A stretch of DNA of 60,906 nt from NCBI GenBank assembly GCA_964431365.1, contig CAYSJJ010000014.1, positions 1 through 60,906 on the forward strand, written 5' to 3'. The notes below the pieces were generated by a model. The model made no database searches. It had not been told where the DNA came from and saw nothing but the letters and a program-made list of their open reading frames with translations. A program made the position numbers and the translations under genes. This DNA is from Geomobilibacter sp964431365 (lineage in GTDB: Bacteria; Desulfobacterota; Desulfuromonadia; Geobacterales; DSM-12255). Each line of letters starts with the position of its first letter. The stretch's first letter is position 1. This document shows, piece after piece, positions 32,356 through 42,003 of this stretch.

Positions 32356-35300
32356 TCAATTGCCCCAGTGAATTTTTGACCAGAAGTATCACATCCCGCC
32401 AGTCCCCCGGTTTCGGCTGTCGGAATATTCTGGCCGTTGGATACCATGGCGAATCGGAACGTTCATCCAGCCAGCGCCATTCCGGCTTATGGGCAACGAG
32501 CACCCATGTCGGCTTACCCAATGCTCCGGCCAGATGGGCCACAGCGGTATCGACGCTGATGACCAGGTCAAGGTTGGCGATCAATGCCGCGGTTTCGGAG
32601 AAATCGGTCAAACGATCCGTATGGTCCACCAACTGCAGGTCAGAAGCCGAAGCCCCGACAGCGTCTGCGCCACTACCGACCTGAAGGCTGTAGAAGCTGA
32701 CCCCTTCAACATGAGCAAGCGGTGCGAACTCCATCAGGGGGCAGGAACGCTCACGGTCGGTGGGATTATGGGGGTTGCCCCGCCAGGCCAGTCCGATCCG
32801 GCGACATTTATCGTCCGCCAGCAGTTGCTGCCAGGCGGCTATTTTGGCCGGGTCGGCGTAAAGGTAGGGGACATGGCCCGGAACGGTCTCAAGGGTTGTG
32901 CCGAAGATGTGCGGCAGGCTGAGAAGGTGGATGTACAGATCTGTCAGTGGAGGAGCGGCACTCAGCGGAACAACCTGCTCGGCACCGTGTAACCTGGTGA
33001 GCAGCGGGACCAAAGGCGCGTCCACCTCGAAAGTGACTCGTGCGCCCATTTCAGCAAGCATCGGTATATAACGTGAGAACTGGATCACATCTCCCAAGCC
33101 CTGTTCTCCGACCACCAGAATGCTCTTCCCGTCAAGCGCAGAACCATCCCAACGCCGCTGAGAATAGACACGCGGATCAACGCCATATTCTATTATCTCC
33201 AGGCGGGCGTCGTAATTGGCAAATCCCTCTACGTAGTTTCCGCTGCGAAGCTGCAATCGCGACATGTTCAACTTGATGACGAAGTCGGTGGGATTGAAAT
33301 CCAAAATTTCCCGGCAGCATGCGATTGCGGCGTCCAATTGTCCCAGTTGTTCCTTCGTGTTGCCGAGTGCGCGCAGGATGTCTGTTGATTGCGGCATCAG
33401 CGCATGTGCTTTGGCCAAGTGGGTTTCAGCCTCTGTCCAAGCCAGTTGTGCAATACAGGTCCTGCCCAGACAATACAGTATGGCCGGACTATCAGGGTGC
33501 AACCGAAGAGCTTTCTTGTAACAGCGCTTGGCTTCTGTCGTCCGTTTCTGTAGCTCATACGCACGGCCCAGATTAAACCAGAGAGCCGGTGAATCAGGAG
33601 TGGTCACAAGCAATCGGTTTAGAATGTCGATGGCAGAGTCGGGCGCTTTCTGTTCCAATGCAGCTAATGCTCTTTGAAGGAGTTCCTCATCAGAAATTTC
33701 AGCCGGTTGTTTCAGTGATATGGTGTCCATAAGAGTCTTGCCCACCATATCAATCACATCCCGCCAGGCCCCCGGTTTCGGCTGTCGGAATATCCTAGCC
33801 GTTGGATACCATGGCGAATCGGAACGTTCATCCAGCCAGCGCCATTCCGGCTTATGGGCAACGAGCACCCATGTCGGCTTACCCAATGCTCCGGCCAGAT
33901 GGGCCACAGCGGTATCGACGCTGATGACCAGGTCAAGGTTGGCGATCAATGCCGCGGTTTCGGAGAAATCGGTCAAACGATCCGTATGGTCCACCAACTG
34001 CAGGTCAGAAGCCGAAGCCCCGACAGCGTCTGCGCCACTACCGACCTGAAGGCTGTAGAAGCTGACCCCTTCAACATGAGCAAGCGGTGCGAACTCCATC
34101 AGGGGGCAGGAACGCTCACGGTCGGTGGGATTATGGGGGTTGCCCCGCCAGGCCAGTCCGATCCGGCGACATTTATCGTCCGCCAGCAGTTGCTGCCAGG
34201 CGGCTATTTTGGCCGGGTCGGCGTAAAGGTAGGGGACATGGCCCGGAACGGTCTCAAGGGTTGTGCCGAAGATGTGCGGCAGGCTGAGAAGGTGGATGTA
34301 CAGATCTGTCAGTGGAGGAGCGGCACTCAGCGGAACAACCTGCTCGGCACCGTGTAACCTGGTGAGCAGCGGGACCAAAGGCGCATCCACCTCGAAAGTG
34401 ACCCGTGCCCCCATTTCGGCAAGCATCGGTACATAGCGTGAGAACTGGATCACATCTCCCAACCCCTGTTCCCCGACCACCAGAATGCTCTTCCCGTCAA
34501 GCGCAGAACCATCCCAACGCCGCTGAAGGTAACTGCGCGTATCGATCTTGAGTTCAGGATTTTTAAAACGGGATTCATAATTGGCAAAACCGCTGGCATA
34601 TTCCCCCGCTTGAAGCTGAAGCAGTGCCATATTGTAAATGGCCGGGGCGTAGTCCGGTTGCATGGAGAGAGCTTTCCGGCAGCAGTGCATGGCCTCGAGC
34701 ATTTTGTTCTGATGAAACATGACCTTGCCAAAGCCCAGCAAGATTTCTAAAGAGTGGGGCATCAACTCATGGGCTTTAGAAAGATGGATTTCGGCTTCCT
34801 TCCATGCCAGTTGCTTCATGCAAATGCCGGCGAGACGGTACAGTATGGCCTGGCTGTCAGGATGAATGACCAGGGCCTGGCGATAGCATTGGGCCGCTTC
34901 GACAGCATGATCACCGAATTCATATGCCCGTCCCAGATTGAACCATAAGGCGGGTGAGTCTGGCTGCGAGGAAATCAGGCCGCGCAACAAGTCGATGGCA
35001 CTAGCAGCCTGCTCGCGTTCGATGCAGCCGAGCGCTTCTTGGAATGTTACTTCCGCTAGATCTTCTGTTGGGGAGACAGGGTGCCGTCCGAGTTCTTTAC
35101 GAAGCGCCAGCGTCACCGCATCAATGACGAAACTCCAGTCGCCTTCGGTGGGCTGCCTGAAGATCTTCATGGTCGGATACCAGGGGGATTCGTCTCTATC
35201 AAGAAGCCAACGCCAGTCAGAAAGCTTGGGAAGCATCAACCACACCGGTTTCCCAAGTGCCCCGGCAAGATGTGCTACGGCAGCGTCAACCGTAATGACG

Positions 35301-38047
35301 AGATCAAGATTCATGACGCATGCGGCGGTATCCGCAAAGTCCGCAAAATCGTCTGCGAAGTCAACAACATGCTGCTGCAGCGTATCTGGCAGCGGGAAGC
35401 GGTCTTTTTCACCTACTTGCAGAGAAAACCAGCGAATCAACGGCAGTTCCAGTATGGGGGCCAGAAATTCAGGCGGGCAGGTGCGATTCGGCAATGGACG
35501 TCCTTTACACGCCCAGACCAGGCCAACCCGATATTCGCTACCCGTATCGCCGATACGCTCTCGCCATGCGGCAACCTGCTGTTGTGCCCCTGCAAGATAT
35601 GGTATCTGGCAGGGGATTGACTCCAGTGTCGTCTGGAGAATATGCGGCAGACTAAGAAGGCGGACATAACAATCAGTGGCTGGTACAGTGGACGATCTCG
35701 GGATTATTTTGTAAACCCCTGTCAACCCCGAGAGCAGCGACACCAGTGGTTGCTGCACCTCCAGAATCACGCGTCCCCCCAGTTGGGCCAATATGGGGAC
35801 ATAGCGACTGAACATGATAGTGTCGCCCAGTCCCTGCTCAGCGTACACCAGGATGCTGCGGCCGTTCAAAGGCGAGCCATCCCACATCGGTTGCGGATAA
35901 CTGCGGGGATCCAGGTCTGTGATGGCGTTCAGACGTGCTTCATAGTCGGTGAAGCCGCCCTTGAAGTCCCCATTGCGCAGCAGGTGTATTGCCCGGTTAT
36001 ACCTGGCATGTGCGTTTCCCGGGTCCATAGCCAGCACCGCGGTGTAGCATTGTAACGATTCGTCATAACGCCCCTGTTCGCCAATCACGTAACCCAGGTT
36101 GAGAGTTACTGCGATAGAGTGCGGATCCAACTCCAATGCCTTGCGGTAACACCTTTCGGCCGGGCAGTAGTCACCTGCCGTCATGAAGGCCATCCCCTGC
36201 TCAAACAAGGTCTGCGGGGTCTCTTGTGGATTGTGTGTCAGCCTTGCCTTGTGATCTTCACAGTACAGCACCAACGCGTCGGCAATCCGCTTGATTACGT
36301 CTGTCCACCCCTCCTGTTGCTCCTGCCTGAAAATCCTCATGGTGGGGTACCATGGGGAATCCTCTCTGTCGAGCAACCAACGCCACTCACTCCCAAAACG
36401 GTTGAGCAACCATACGGTCTTTCCCAGCGCCCCAGCCAGATGGGCAACAGAAGTGTCGACGCTTATCACCAGGTCCAACTGGCCGACCAATGCTGCCGTA
36501 TCCAGCAAGTCAGCACACTCGTCCATGTAGTCGACTATGTCCCAGCCCAGCTCCATCCATTGGCCGGCCCCATCCCCTTTCTGCAGACTGAAAAACCGGG
36601 GTCCATCAATCTCAAGCAGCGGACCGAACTGCTGCAGGGAGATGCTGCGTACGCGGTTTTTTGCGTACGTACCTTTGCCGGCCCACACGAGACCGACCTT
36701 CAAACCGTCGATGGCGGCCAGGCGGCTTCGCCATAGTTGCTTCACGGCTTCGGGAATCGTTATATACGGTACTTGATTGGGGATGGAATCGAGGCGAGTC
36801 CGAAACAGGTAGGGAAGGCTCATTGTCGGGCAATAGAGATCAAAACTGCCGAAAGGAAGCTCCGGCATGGAAACGACCCTGTCGACGCCCGGAAAATTCT
36901 GGAACAGCCGTATCAATGGCGGTTCACAACAAACAATGAGTTGCCTGGGGGCCTGTCGTACAAGCAAAGTGAGATAGCGCATCATCATCAGATTGTCGCC
37001 CAGCCCCTGCTCGGCAATGACCAACAATGATCTATCCTGTAACGGTTCGCCCTGCCAGCGGGCATATCCATGCAACCGGCATAGAATATGGTTCATTTTC
37101 TCGAAAACCTTGCGGTCTCCGCCGACGAACCTTTTTTCGTACAAACGCCATCCGTCGTCATATTCCCCTTGAAGCAGCTTTATCAGGGAGAGGTTCCACT
37201 GGCTTGAGCCATGGTCAGGGTCAATCGCCAGAGCACTGAGAAACGCCCGTTCGGCATCCTGGAGCTCTCCATTTTCCTGATATGTCGTACCGAGATTATA
37301 GTAAGCCTCGACATAATCAGGCTGGAGCGCAATGGCCGTATAGTAAGCTTCCAACCCCTCTTTCATCTGGCCACGATCGATAAAAATCTTGCCGAGGTTG
37401 TTGTACGGCATGGCAAAGCCAGGCTTCAAAGCTATGGCTCTGCGGTAGGCCTGCTCTGCCTTTTCCGGTAGATCCATGGCCATGAAAACATTGCCGAGGT
37501 TGTTGTGACCTTCGGCATAGTCCGGACAGATGGAGAGAGAGGTCTGAAGAGATGTGAGTGCTTCATCGAGTCTGCCGAGAGACAACAGAACATTGCCAAG
37601 ATTGTTGTAGGGGCCAAAATGCTCTGGCCTGATGGATATGGCGTGGCGGTATGAGCTGGCAGCCTCTTCCAGCCTGCCCATGTTGCCGAGCGTATTACCC
37701 AGATTACTGTAGGCTTCGAAGTAGTCGGGCTTGAGATGGATGGCCTGGAGAAAGCACCGTTCAGCTTCGGTCAACCGACCGAGTGAGCGATATGCTTCCC
37801 CCAGGTTGTTGAAAGCGGAGGGGTGGGTCTTGTCCTTCAGAATTGCTTTTTCAATAAGCGTTACGGCAAGTTGATGCTTTCCCGTCTGGTGAGCCAGCAC
37901 CCCTGACAGGTGCAAGGCGTCGAAATTTTCCGGATCAACTGACAGCACCTGGCTGTAAATGTTCTCGGCCTGCTTGTACTGACCAGCCTGATGATACTTT
38001 ACGGCAGTGTCAATCAGATGTTGAAGCTCATCAAACGACATTTTCAT
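32345..38047 (-). CDS. Giant TPR/GT9-like glycosyltransferase with four modules (1900 aa)
   Basis: N-terminal TPR array (residues about 1-290, repeats of the type AYSNLGNTLGNMGRLEEAAS), then four GT-B modules separated by short TPR blocks. N-half motifs (AEQGLGDNLMMMRYL, AEQGLGDTIMFSRYV, GEQGLGDVIQFSRYV, GEQGLGDVIQFSRYI) lie near 346, 732, 1189 and 1644. C-half motifs (LDLVISVDTSVAHLAGALG and LDLVI-VDxAVAHLAGALG variants) lie near 536, 926, 1381 and 1836. Modules 3 and 4 are nearly identical because of a recent internal duplication. ATG 38047 overlaps the upstream TPR gene by 17 nt. A multi-site or processive protein glycosyltransferase is inferred. Confidence 0.87.
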   Translation of the reverse strand: MKMSFDELQHLIDTAVKYHQAGQYKQAENIYSQVLSVDPENFDALHLSGVLAHQTGKHQLAVTLIEKAILKDKTHPSAFNNLGEAYRSLGRLTEAERCFLQAIHLKPDYFEAYSNLGNTLGNMGRLEEAASSYRHAISIRPEHFGPYNNLGNVLLSLGRLDEALTSLQTSLSICPDYAEGHNNLGNVFMAMDLPEKAEQAYRRAIALKPGFAMPYNNLGKIFIDRGQMKEGLEAYYTAIALQPDYVEAYYNLGTTYQENGELQDAERAFLSALAIDPDHGSSQWNLSLIKLLQGEYDDGWRLYEKRFVGGDRKVFEKMNHILCRLHGYARWQGEPLQDRSLLVIAEQGLGDNLMMMRYLTLLVRQAPRQLIVCCEPPLIRLFQNFPGVDRVVSMPELPFGSFDLYCPTMSLPYLFRTRLDSIPNQVPYITIPEAVKQLWRSRLAAIDGLKVGLVWAGKGTYAKNRVRSISLQQFGPLLEIDGPRFFSLQKGDGAGQWMELGWDIVDYMDECADLLDTAALVGQLDLVISVDTSVAHLAGALGKTVWLLNRFGSEWRWLLDREDSPWYPTMRIFRQEQQEGWTDVIKRIADALVLYCEDHKARLTHNPQETPQTLFEQGMAFMTAGDYCPAERCYRKALELDPHSIAVTLNLGYVIGEQGRYDESLQCYTAVLAMDPGNAHARYNRAIHLLRNGDFKGGFTDYEARLNAITDLDPRSYPQPMWDGSPLNGRSILVYAEQGLGDTIMFSRYVPILAQLGGRVILEVQQPLVSLLSGLTGVYKIIPRSSTVPATDCYVRLLSLPHILQTTLESIPCQIPYLAGAQQQVAAWRERIGDTGSEYRVGLVWACKGRPLPNRTCPPEFLAPILELPLIRWFSLQVGEKDRFPLPDTLQQHVVDFADDFADFADTAACVMNLDLVITVDAAVAHLAGALGKPVWLMLPKLSDWRWLLDRDESPWYPTMKIFRQPTEGDWSFVIDAVTLALRKELGRHPVSPTEDLAEVTFQEALGCIEREQAASAIDLLRGLISSQPDSPALWFNLGRAYEFGDHAVEAAQCYRQALVIHPDSQAILYRLAGICMKQLAWKEAEIHLSKAHELMPHSLEILLGFGKVMFHQNKMLEAMHCCRKALSMQPDYAPAIYNMALLQLQAGEYASGFANYESRFKNPELKIDTRSYLQRRWDGSALDGKSILVVGEQGLGDVIQFSRYVPMLAEMGARVTFEVDAPLVPLLTRLHGAEQVVPLSAAPPLTDLYIHLLSLPHIFGTTLETVPGHVPYLYADPAKIAAWQQLLADDKCRRIGLAWRGNPHNPTDRERSCPLMEFAPLAHVEGVSFYSLQVGSGADAVGASASDLQLVDHTDRLTDFSETAALIANLDLVISVDTAVAHLAGALGKPTWVLVAHKPEWRWLDERSDSPWYPTARIFRQPKPGAWRDVIDMVGKTLMDTISLKQPAEISDEELLQRALAALEQKAPDSAIDILNRLLVTTPDSPALWFNLGRAYELQKRTTEAKRCYKKALRLHPDSPAILYCLGRTCIAQLAWTEAETHLAKAHALMPQSTDILRALGNTKEQLGQLDAAIACCREILDFNPTDFVIKLNMSRLQLRSGNYVEGFANYDARLEIIEYGVDPRVYSQRRWDGSALDGKSILVVGEQGLGDVIQFSRYIPMLAEMGARVTFEVDAPLVPLLTRLHGAEQVVPLSAAPPLTDLYIHLLSLPHIFGTTLETVPGHVPYLYADPAKIAAWQQLLADDKCRRIGLAWRGNPHNPTDRERSCPLMEFAPLAHVEGVSFYSLQVGSGADAVGASASDLQLVDHTDRLTDFSETAALIANLDLVISVDTAVAHLAGALGKPTWVLVAHKPEWRWLDERSDSPWYPTARIFRQPKPGDWRDVILLVKNSLGQLIGH
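32433..33019 (-). repeat. 587-bp perfect internal repeat, copy A
   Basis: Identical to 33798-34384 at an offset of 1365 bp (455 codons, so in frame). It encodes most of glycosyltransferase module 4. Similarity continues with few mismatches on both sides. Confidence 0.93.
33798..34384 (-). repeat. 587-bp perfect internal repeat, copy B
   Basis: Identical to 32433-33019; encodes the same part of module 3. Flanking bases differ at scattered sites (for example 33020 g versus 34385 a). Confidence 0.93.
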
Positions 38048-39134
38048 TCAATGAACGAATCGCACTGCGGGCATCCTCGTCCCAGGGTTGAATGGACAGA
38101 ATCTTCTGCAGGAAATACTCGGCATCACTCTTTTGGCCGACCTCAAGACAGATATGTGCTATCGCCTTGAGTGTGTCGATGTCGTATTGGTTCTGGGAAA
38201 GCAGTTTCACATAAATAGAAAGTGCTTCTTCCAACTCCCCGAATCCTGCACAGAGCAGATCGGCAAGGTTTCTCTGGAACAACTCGTTGTCAGGTTGGAG
38301 TCGCGCCGCTGTTTCGTGGTGCTGACGGGATTTACTGAGTTCGCCGCTCTTTTGATAGAGCACCCCCAGGTCGTTGTGGGCCAGGGCAAAATCTGGATAA
38401 TAAGAGAGCAGATTTTCCAGCTGATGAATCGCTTCCGGCGCATCGCCATTATTGGCTTGAGAAACGGCATTCAGATAAAGCTCGTCTGCGCCAGGCAGTA
38501 CCGTTGGTGCGGGTGTCGGCTGGTAGTGGCTGGACCTGTTCTCAAGCGAAGCATCGGCAAACTGACTGCTGGTTCTCTGCTGAAACTGGCGGTTGACCGA
38601 ATCAAGCTCACGTGATATCTGACGATGCTCAGGAGAAGGGGCGGTTGGTGCTGGCAACTGCTGCAAGGCCTGACGGGCATCTACGTTATCGGCATCCAGT
38701 TGCAGGGTACGTGAAAAATACTGACGCGCCTGCTCTTTACGCCCCAACTGAAGACTGATGGTGCCAAGGGCATTCAGCGCCTCTATATCGAAGGGGTTGT
38801 CCTTGAGAATGTCCAGATAGGTGCGAACCGCATCCCCAGCCCACTCAAGTTCTACAAAATAAAAGTCAGCCAGATTTTTGCGGTAGACAATATTGCCTGG
38901 GTCCAGTTTGTGGGCTTTTTCGTGGTGCGCCAATGCTTTGAGAAGATTGCCTTCGCGATGGAATAGAACCGCCAGATCGTTGTGGGCCACCGCAAAGTCC
39001 GGGTAAATTCTTATAAAATCAAGAATATGACGTATGGCTTCATCTGTTTCCAGTTCGCGCAGTTCGGCCAAAATGCGTTCATACGTAGCAACTCCTTCAA
39101 TGAGAACCAGGCTTTGATTGGCTGCATTTGACAT
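38031..39134 (-). CDS. TPR-repeat protein
   Basis: A 367-aa protein without a transferase module. Two TPR sets (VAHNDLAVLFHREGNLLKAL with IEALNALGTISLQLGRKEQA, and ALAHNDLGVLYQKSGELSKS with DTLKAIAHICLEVGQKSDAE) flank a low-complexity linker with Gln, Pro and Thr at about 155-200. Both halves share the order 'NDLxVL...HH/HE' and 'RKNLADFYF/QRNLADLLC', so it looks like an internal duplication. GGGGGG precedes ATG 39134. It overlaps the 1900-aa gene and probably acts with it, perhaps as a scaffold. Confidence 0.85.
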   Translation of the reverse strand: MSNAANQSLVLIEGVATYERILAELRELETDEAIRHILDFIRIYPDFAVAHNDLAVLFHREGNLLKALAHHEKAHKLDPGNIVYRKNLADFYFVELEWAGDAVRTYLDILKDNPFDIEALNALGTISLQLGRKEQARQYFSRTLQLDADNVDARQALQQLPAPTAPSPEHRQISRELDSVNRQFQQRTSSQFADASLENRSSHYQPTPAPTVLPGADELYLNAVSQANNGDAPEAIHQLENLLSYYPDFALAHNDLGVLYQKSGELSKSRQHHETAARLQPDNELFQRNLADLLCAGFGELEEALSIYVKLLSQNQYDIDTLKAIAHICLEVGQKSDAEYFLQKILSIQPWDEDARSAIRSLNENVV

Positions 39135-39267
39135 ATATCCCCCCCGAAACAGTGCAATATCAAGTGTTATTCGATTTTGTATAAAAGAAAATCCCCGGCT
39201 TAAATAAAAATTGTAGGGGAGATGACAATAGATAAATTAATCGTGCAGGCTCAGTGTGACGAAGTCA

Positions 39268-40452
39268 TCAGAATGAGGACTGTGAATATCCGTCGATTTC
39301 ATTGCCGGTAACATCCATATCCCGCCCGTATGCATCCTTCCCACTGAATTTGAAAACTATATGAGACGGATCAATGACTGCATCGCCATTGGCATTCTGA
39401 TTGAGACGGAATTGAACCGTTGCTTCTCCGGTCATCGAATTATAGAAAACCGCTTCCGGGTTCGTCGGTAGTACGACGTCCTTTGAAGACATCGGCATGG
39501 TATTGTTGTAATAGCCCCCATCAGGGCTGCTTGCGCGTGAAAGGGTCCAGTTCTGGCTGTTGGTGACGGAGGCGGCATCCATTGGTGTGCTGAATGAAAT
39601 CGTAACTGAGAATGTCTTGCTCGAATTGGGAGTAGTGAGCAGAGTCGGGTCAAGCATCCAGAGCGGCGTCCCAGGACCGAGGCCACCGAGAAAGCCGCCA
39701 CTGTTTTTTGTGTCCATATACACCATAGAAGGCTTGTTCAGGGCAAATTGGAGATTACTTGCCTGGGTCGAGTCCAGAGTTTTCAGTATGGACAACTGTT
39801 TTTGGGCATCATCCGACCTGCCGAGACCGTCGTAGGCAATCCCCAGTTCATAATACGCAGCTGCGAAATTCTTTTTGAGGGTCAGGGACTTTTCAAGATT
39901 CGCCGCGGCTTCATCGAACCGCCCCTGCTTATTGTAAACCATTCCAAGAGCGTAATAGACGTTACCGTCATTGGGAGATATCTTCTTGACTTTCAGGAAC
40001 TCATTTTCAGCCTCAGTCAGACGATTGGTACTAGCATACATGTGGCCAAGCGTATAGTCGGGCAAAGGATTCGAAGGATCGAGCCGTGCAGCGGTCTTGA
40101 GCTCTTTTTCAGCGTTCGCATACTGCTTGTCCTGAATGTAGGCGTTGGCAAGATTGATGTGCGTGTCCAGCGAGTTGGGCTGATTTTTCAGAATGGTCTG
40201 GAATGCTTTGATTGCCTCCTGGGTATTGCCCTTGGCCATGTTGATCTTGCCAATATACGTCTGGGCGGTCAGATTCTGAGGGTCGAACGCAAGCGCCTTT
40301 TTGAATTCCCTGAGCGCCTCGTCATTTCTGCTGTTCTGAAGATATGTTGCTGCCCTCAAAATGGAATATTGGGCAATCTGAGCACGTTGGGAGCTGGTAT
40401 CCTGCCCCAGAACCGCCATGGGATCGTTATTTACGTTAAACAAATCAGCCAT
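39268..40452 (-). CDS. TPR protein with C-terminal beta-rich domain
   Basis: A 394-aa protein. Residues about 30-235 hold at least six TPRs (ALREFKKALAFDPQNLTAQT, AYYELGIAYDGLGRSDDA). The C-terminal 150 residues look beta-rich and Ig-like (FSVTISFSTPMDAASVTNSQ, ATVQFRLNQNANGDAVIDPS). No signal peptide, but the start MADLFNVNNDPMAVLGQ is unusual. AGGAGG precedes the ATG. First gene of the TPR/flagellin run; it could bind flagellin or the transferases. The C-terminal domain is not one I can name with confidence. Confidence 0.8.
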   Translation of the reverse strand: MADLFNVNNDPMAVLGQDTSSQRAQIAQYSILRAATYLQNSRNDEALREFKKALAFDPQNLTAQTYIGKINMAKGNTQEAIKAFQTILKNQPNSLDTHINLANAYIQDKQYANAEKELKTAARLDPSNPLPDYTLGHMYASTNRLTEAENEFLKVKKISPNDGNVYYALGMVYNKQGRFDEAAANLEKSLTLKKNFAAAYYELGIAYDGLGRSDDAQKQLSILKTLDSTQASNLQFALNKPSMVYMDTKNSGGFLGGLGPGTPLWMLDPTLLTTPNSSKTFSVTISFSTPMDAASVTNSQNWTLSRASSPDGGYYNNTMPMSSKDVVLPTNPEAVFYNSMTGEATVQFRLNQNANGDAVIDPSHIVFKFSGKDAYGRDMDVTGNEIDGYSQSSF

Positions 40453-40485
40453 GTTCAGTCCTCCTCAACGTGATGAGTTTTTCTT

Positions 40486-40516
40486 ATTATATCGTAAAAG
40501 AGTGTAAATTTGTTTA
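40486..40516 (-). promoter_or_regulatory. Candidate promoter of the TPR/flagellar run
   Basis: On the - strand a perfect TATAAT (40491-40486) lies 34 bp before the ATG at 40452. Upstream TAAACAAA (40516-40509) followed 12 bp later by TACGATAT also resembles a sigma-28 site with a spacer one base too long. Which sigma factor applies cannot be told. Confidence 0.4.
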
Positions 40517-40555
40517 GTGAAATCGGAACATGCACACTTCGTACGCTTTGACGAA

Positions 40556-41314
40556 TCATGCCACAGCAATCAGATGTCTTGCCCAATCGGGAACGTGTCT
40601 CCAGAACACGTGAATCACATCGGAAAAACTGCCGAAACTGAAACCTTCTCGTGCTCCGAGAAGGGCGAGGCTTTTTTTTGAGAACAGGCTTATATGTCCA
40701 TTCCGCGGTGATGCATACCACCAGTTGATGCGGTGATGCGGGGCGATATGGCCATCCGAAGTCGCCGTTGTGAAAATTACGATGCCGTCTGATTCCAGAA
40801 GCGAAGACAAATTACTGATTAATCCACAGGGATCGGGCGTGTGCTCAAACACCTCAAAAGCGGTGATCAAATCAAAGCGTCCCAGAGAACTTAGCGTTAC
40901 CTCTTTATCCACGAATGGATCGTAGGAACTTGATTGCCAGTTGGATTCACGGAGGATTCTGCTTAACAGACCGTTTCCTCCGCCGAAATCAAGATGCCTT
41001 AGTTCAGCGGCAAATGTGCCGAATACGGAGATCAGACTTTGTGCATTACTACGCGGGCGAACCCCAACATAGTCCGGGTCAACAAGAACGTAATCCTCAT
41101 TGTATATCCTCTCCTCAAACTCCTTTGGCTTCCATTTTGAGAATTCAGGAGCAAAGCAGAACTGACAGTCACTGCAGAAAAAGTAATAGATGGGGATTTC
41201 TGACAACGCCAGGAATTTACCCTTAACTTCTTCGCATGACTTGTTGAAATCCACAACATCAAGCGGGAAACATGTATTGCTGCAGATAGGACAAGTGAGT
41301 TGATGAAAATACAT
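40556..41314 (-). CDS. Class I SAM-dependent methyltransferase with N-terminal zinc-binding motif
   Basis: A 252-aa protein. Two CxxC-type pairs at the start (CPICSNTC, FFCSDCQFCF) suggest a zinc ribbon. The Rossmann methyltransferase core follows: LRHLDFGGGNGLLSRIL (SAM loop), FDLITAFEVFEHTPDP and a late HHRINWWYASPRNGHISLFS block. Proteins of this build often modify sugars or lipids in glycan loci. Substrate unknown. No terminator is visible before the TPR promoter region. Confidence 0.82.
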   Translation of the reverse strand: MYFHQLTCPICSNTCFPLDVVDFNKSCEEVKGKFLALSEIPIYYFFCSDCQFCFAPEFSKWKPKEFEERIYNEDYVLVDPDYVGVRPRSNAQSLISVFGTFAAELRHLDFGGGNGLLSRILRESNWQSSSYDPFVDKEVTLSSLGRFDLITAFEVFEHTPDPCGLISNLSSLLESDGIVIFTTATSDGHIAPHHRINWWYASPRNGHISLFSKKSLALLGAREGFSFGSFSDVIHVFWRHVPDWARHLIAVA

Positions 41315-41357
41315 TATGGCTGGTATTCCCTCTTGAGAAATTTACTCGCAACTGTAG

Positions 41358-41969
41358 TCACTTTATCACCTGCGGCAGATATTCCTGAATGAGTTGTAGT
41401 CTTCTGTGGTTAGGCATACCTGGTAAATGCAGCACGAAGTCCCCCTTGGTGTAGCTGCCGCCTTTATCGTCAGGGTAGGTATATTCACTATAAAGATATG
41501 AATTAAAACATTTTTGATGAACAACTGACATTTTAAAATTTGGTATCAATTCTGCCATATACAACATTGCAGATTGGTCTTGCGTAAAATAATTATTACT
41601 TAAAAGCACCTTATGCAAAAACAACTGAGATCTATGATTGTTTTTGAGGAAAAAAACATCATTATTTATTCCATTTACATCAAGCCCTATAATAAAATCA
41701 AACTTGTCATCAAGAAAGACTCTTACATCTATCTTATGATTCATAATCAATGTATCTGCACCCATAAACCAAAGCCAATCACACTCTTTCAAGGTCTCAA
41801 GCATATAAACTTCACGCTCACCCCAAGGAGTTCCATAACCATATTCAACGTGTTTTCGCATGGAAAACTGCACTCCCCAGTTCAAACAATACTCAAGTTT
41901 GTTATGAGCAGTAAATTGCATTATATTCCAAAATTCATGGCTAGCGGCTGTTAAAAGAGAAATTTGCAC
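41358..41969 (-). CDS. GT34-like glycosyltransferase
   Basis: A 203-aa protein, clearly richer in AT than its neighbours. WLWFMGADTLIMN resembles the metal-binding D-x-D region of GMA12/MNN10-type (GT34) galactosyl- and mannosyltransferases (here Gly-Ala-Asp). The late block GDFVLHLPGMPNHRR matches the conserved C-terminal region of that family. GTG start 41969 with GAGGAG upstream. The odd base composition suggests recent acquisition. Could also be a related nucleotide-sugar transferase; substrate unknown. Confidence 0.65.
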   Translation of the reverse strand: MQISLLTAASHEFWNIMQFTAHNKLEYCLNWGVQFSMRKHVEYGYGTPWGEREVYMLETLKECDWLWFMGADTLIMNHKIDVRVFLDDKFDFIIGLDVNGINNDVFFLKNNHRSQLFLHKVLLSNNYFTQDQSAMLYMAELIPNFKMSVVHQKCFNSYLYSEYTYPDDKGGSYTKGDFVLHLPGMPNHRRLQLIQEYLPQVIK

Positions 41970-42003
41970 TCGAGTCTCCTCAAGAAATTTTCTGATGCCA
42001 AAC

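Noticed and set aside
32345..38047. CRISPR-like or satellite array because of long repeats
   Set aside because: The repeats are in-frame protein modules of hundreds of bases, with no short repeat-spacer pattern.
28198..38047. Assignment of the TPR-transferases to the OGT (GT41) family because of TPR plus transferase
   Set aside because: The catalytic half has the D-T-x-x-x-H-L-x-G-A-L-G pattern of GT9-type enzymes and lacks the GT41 signature.
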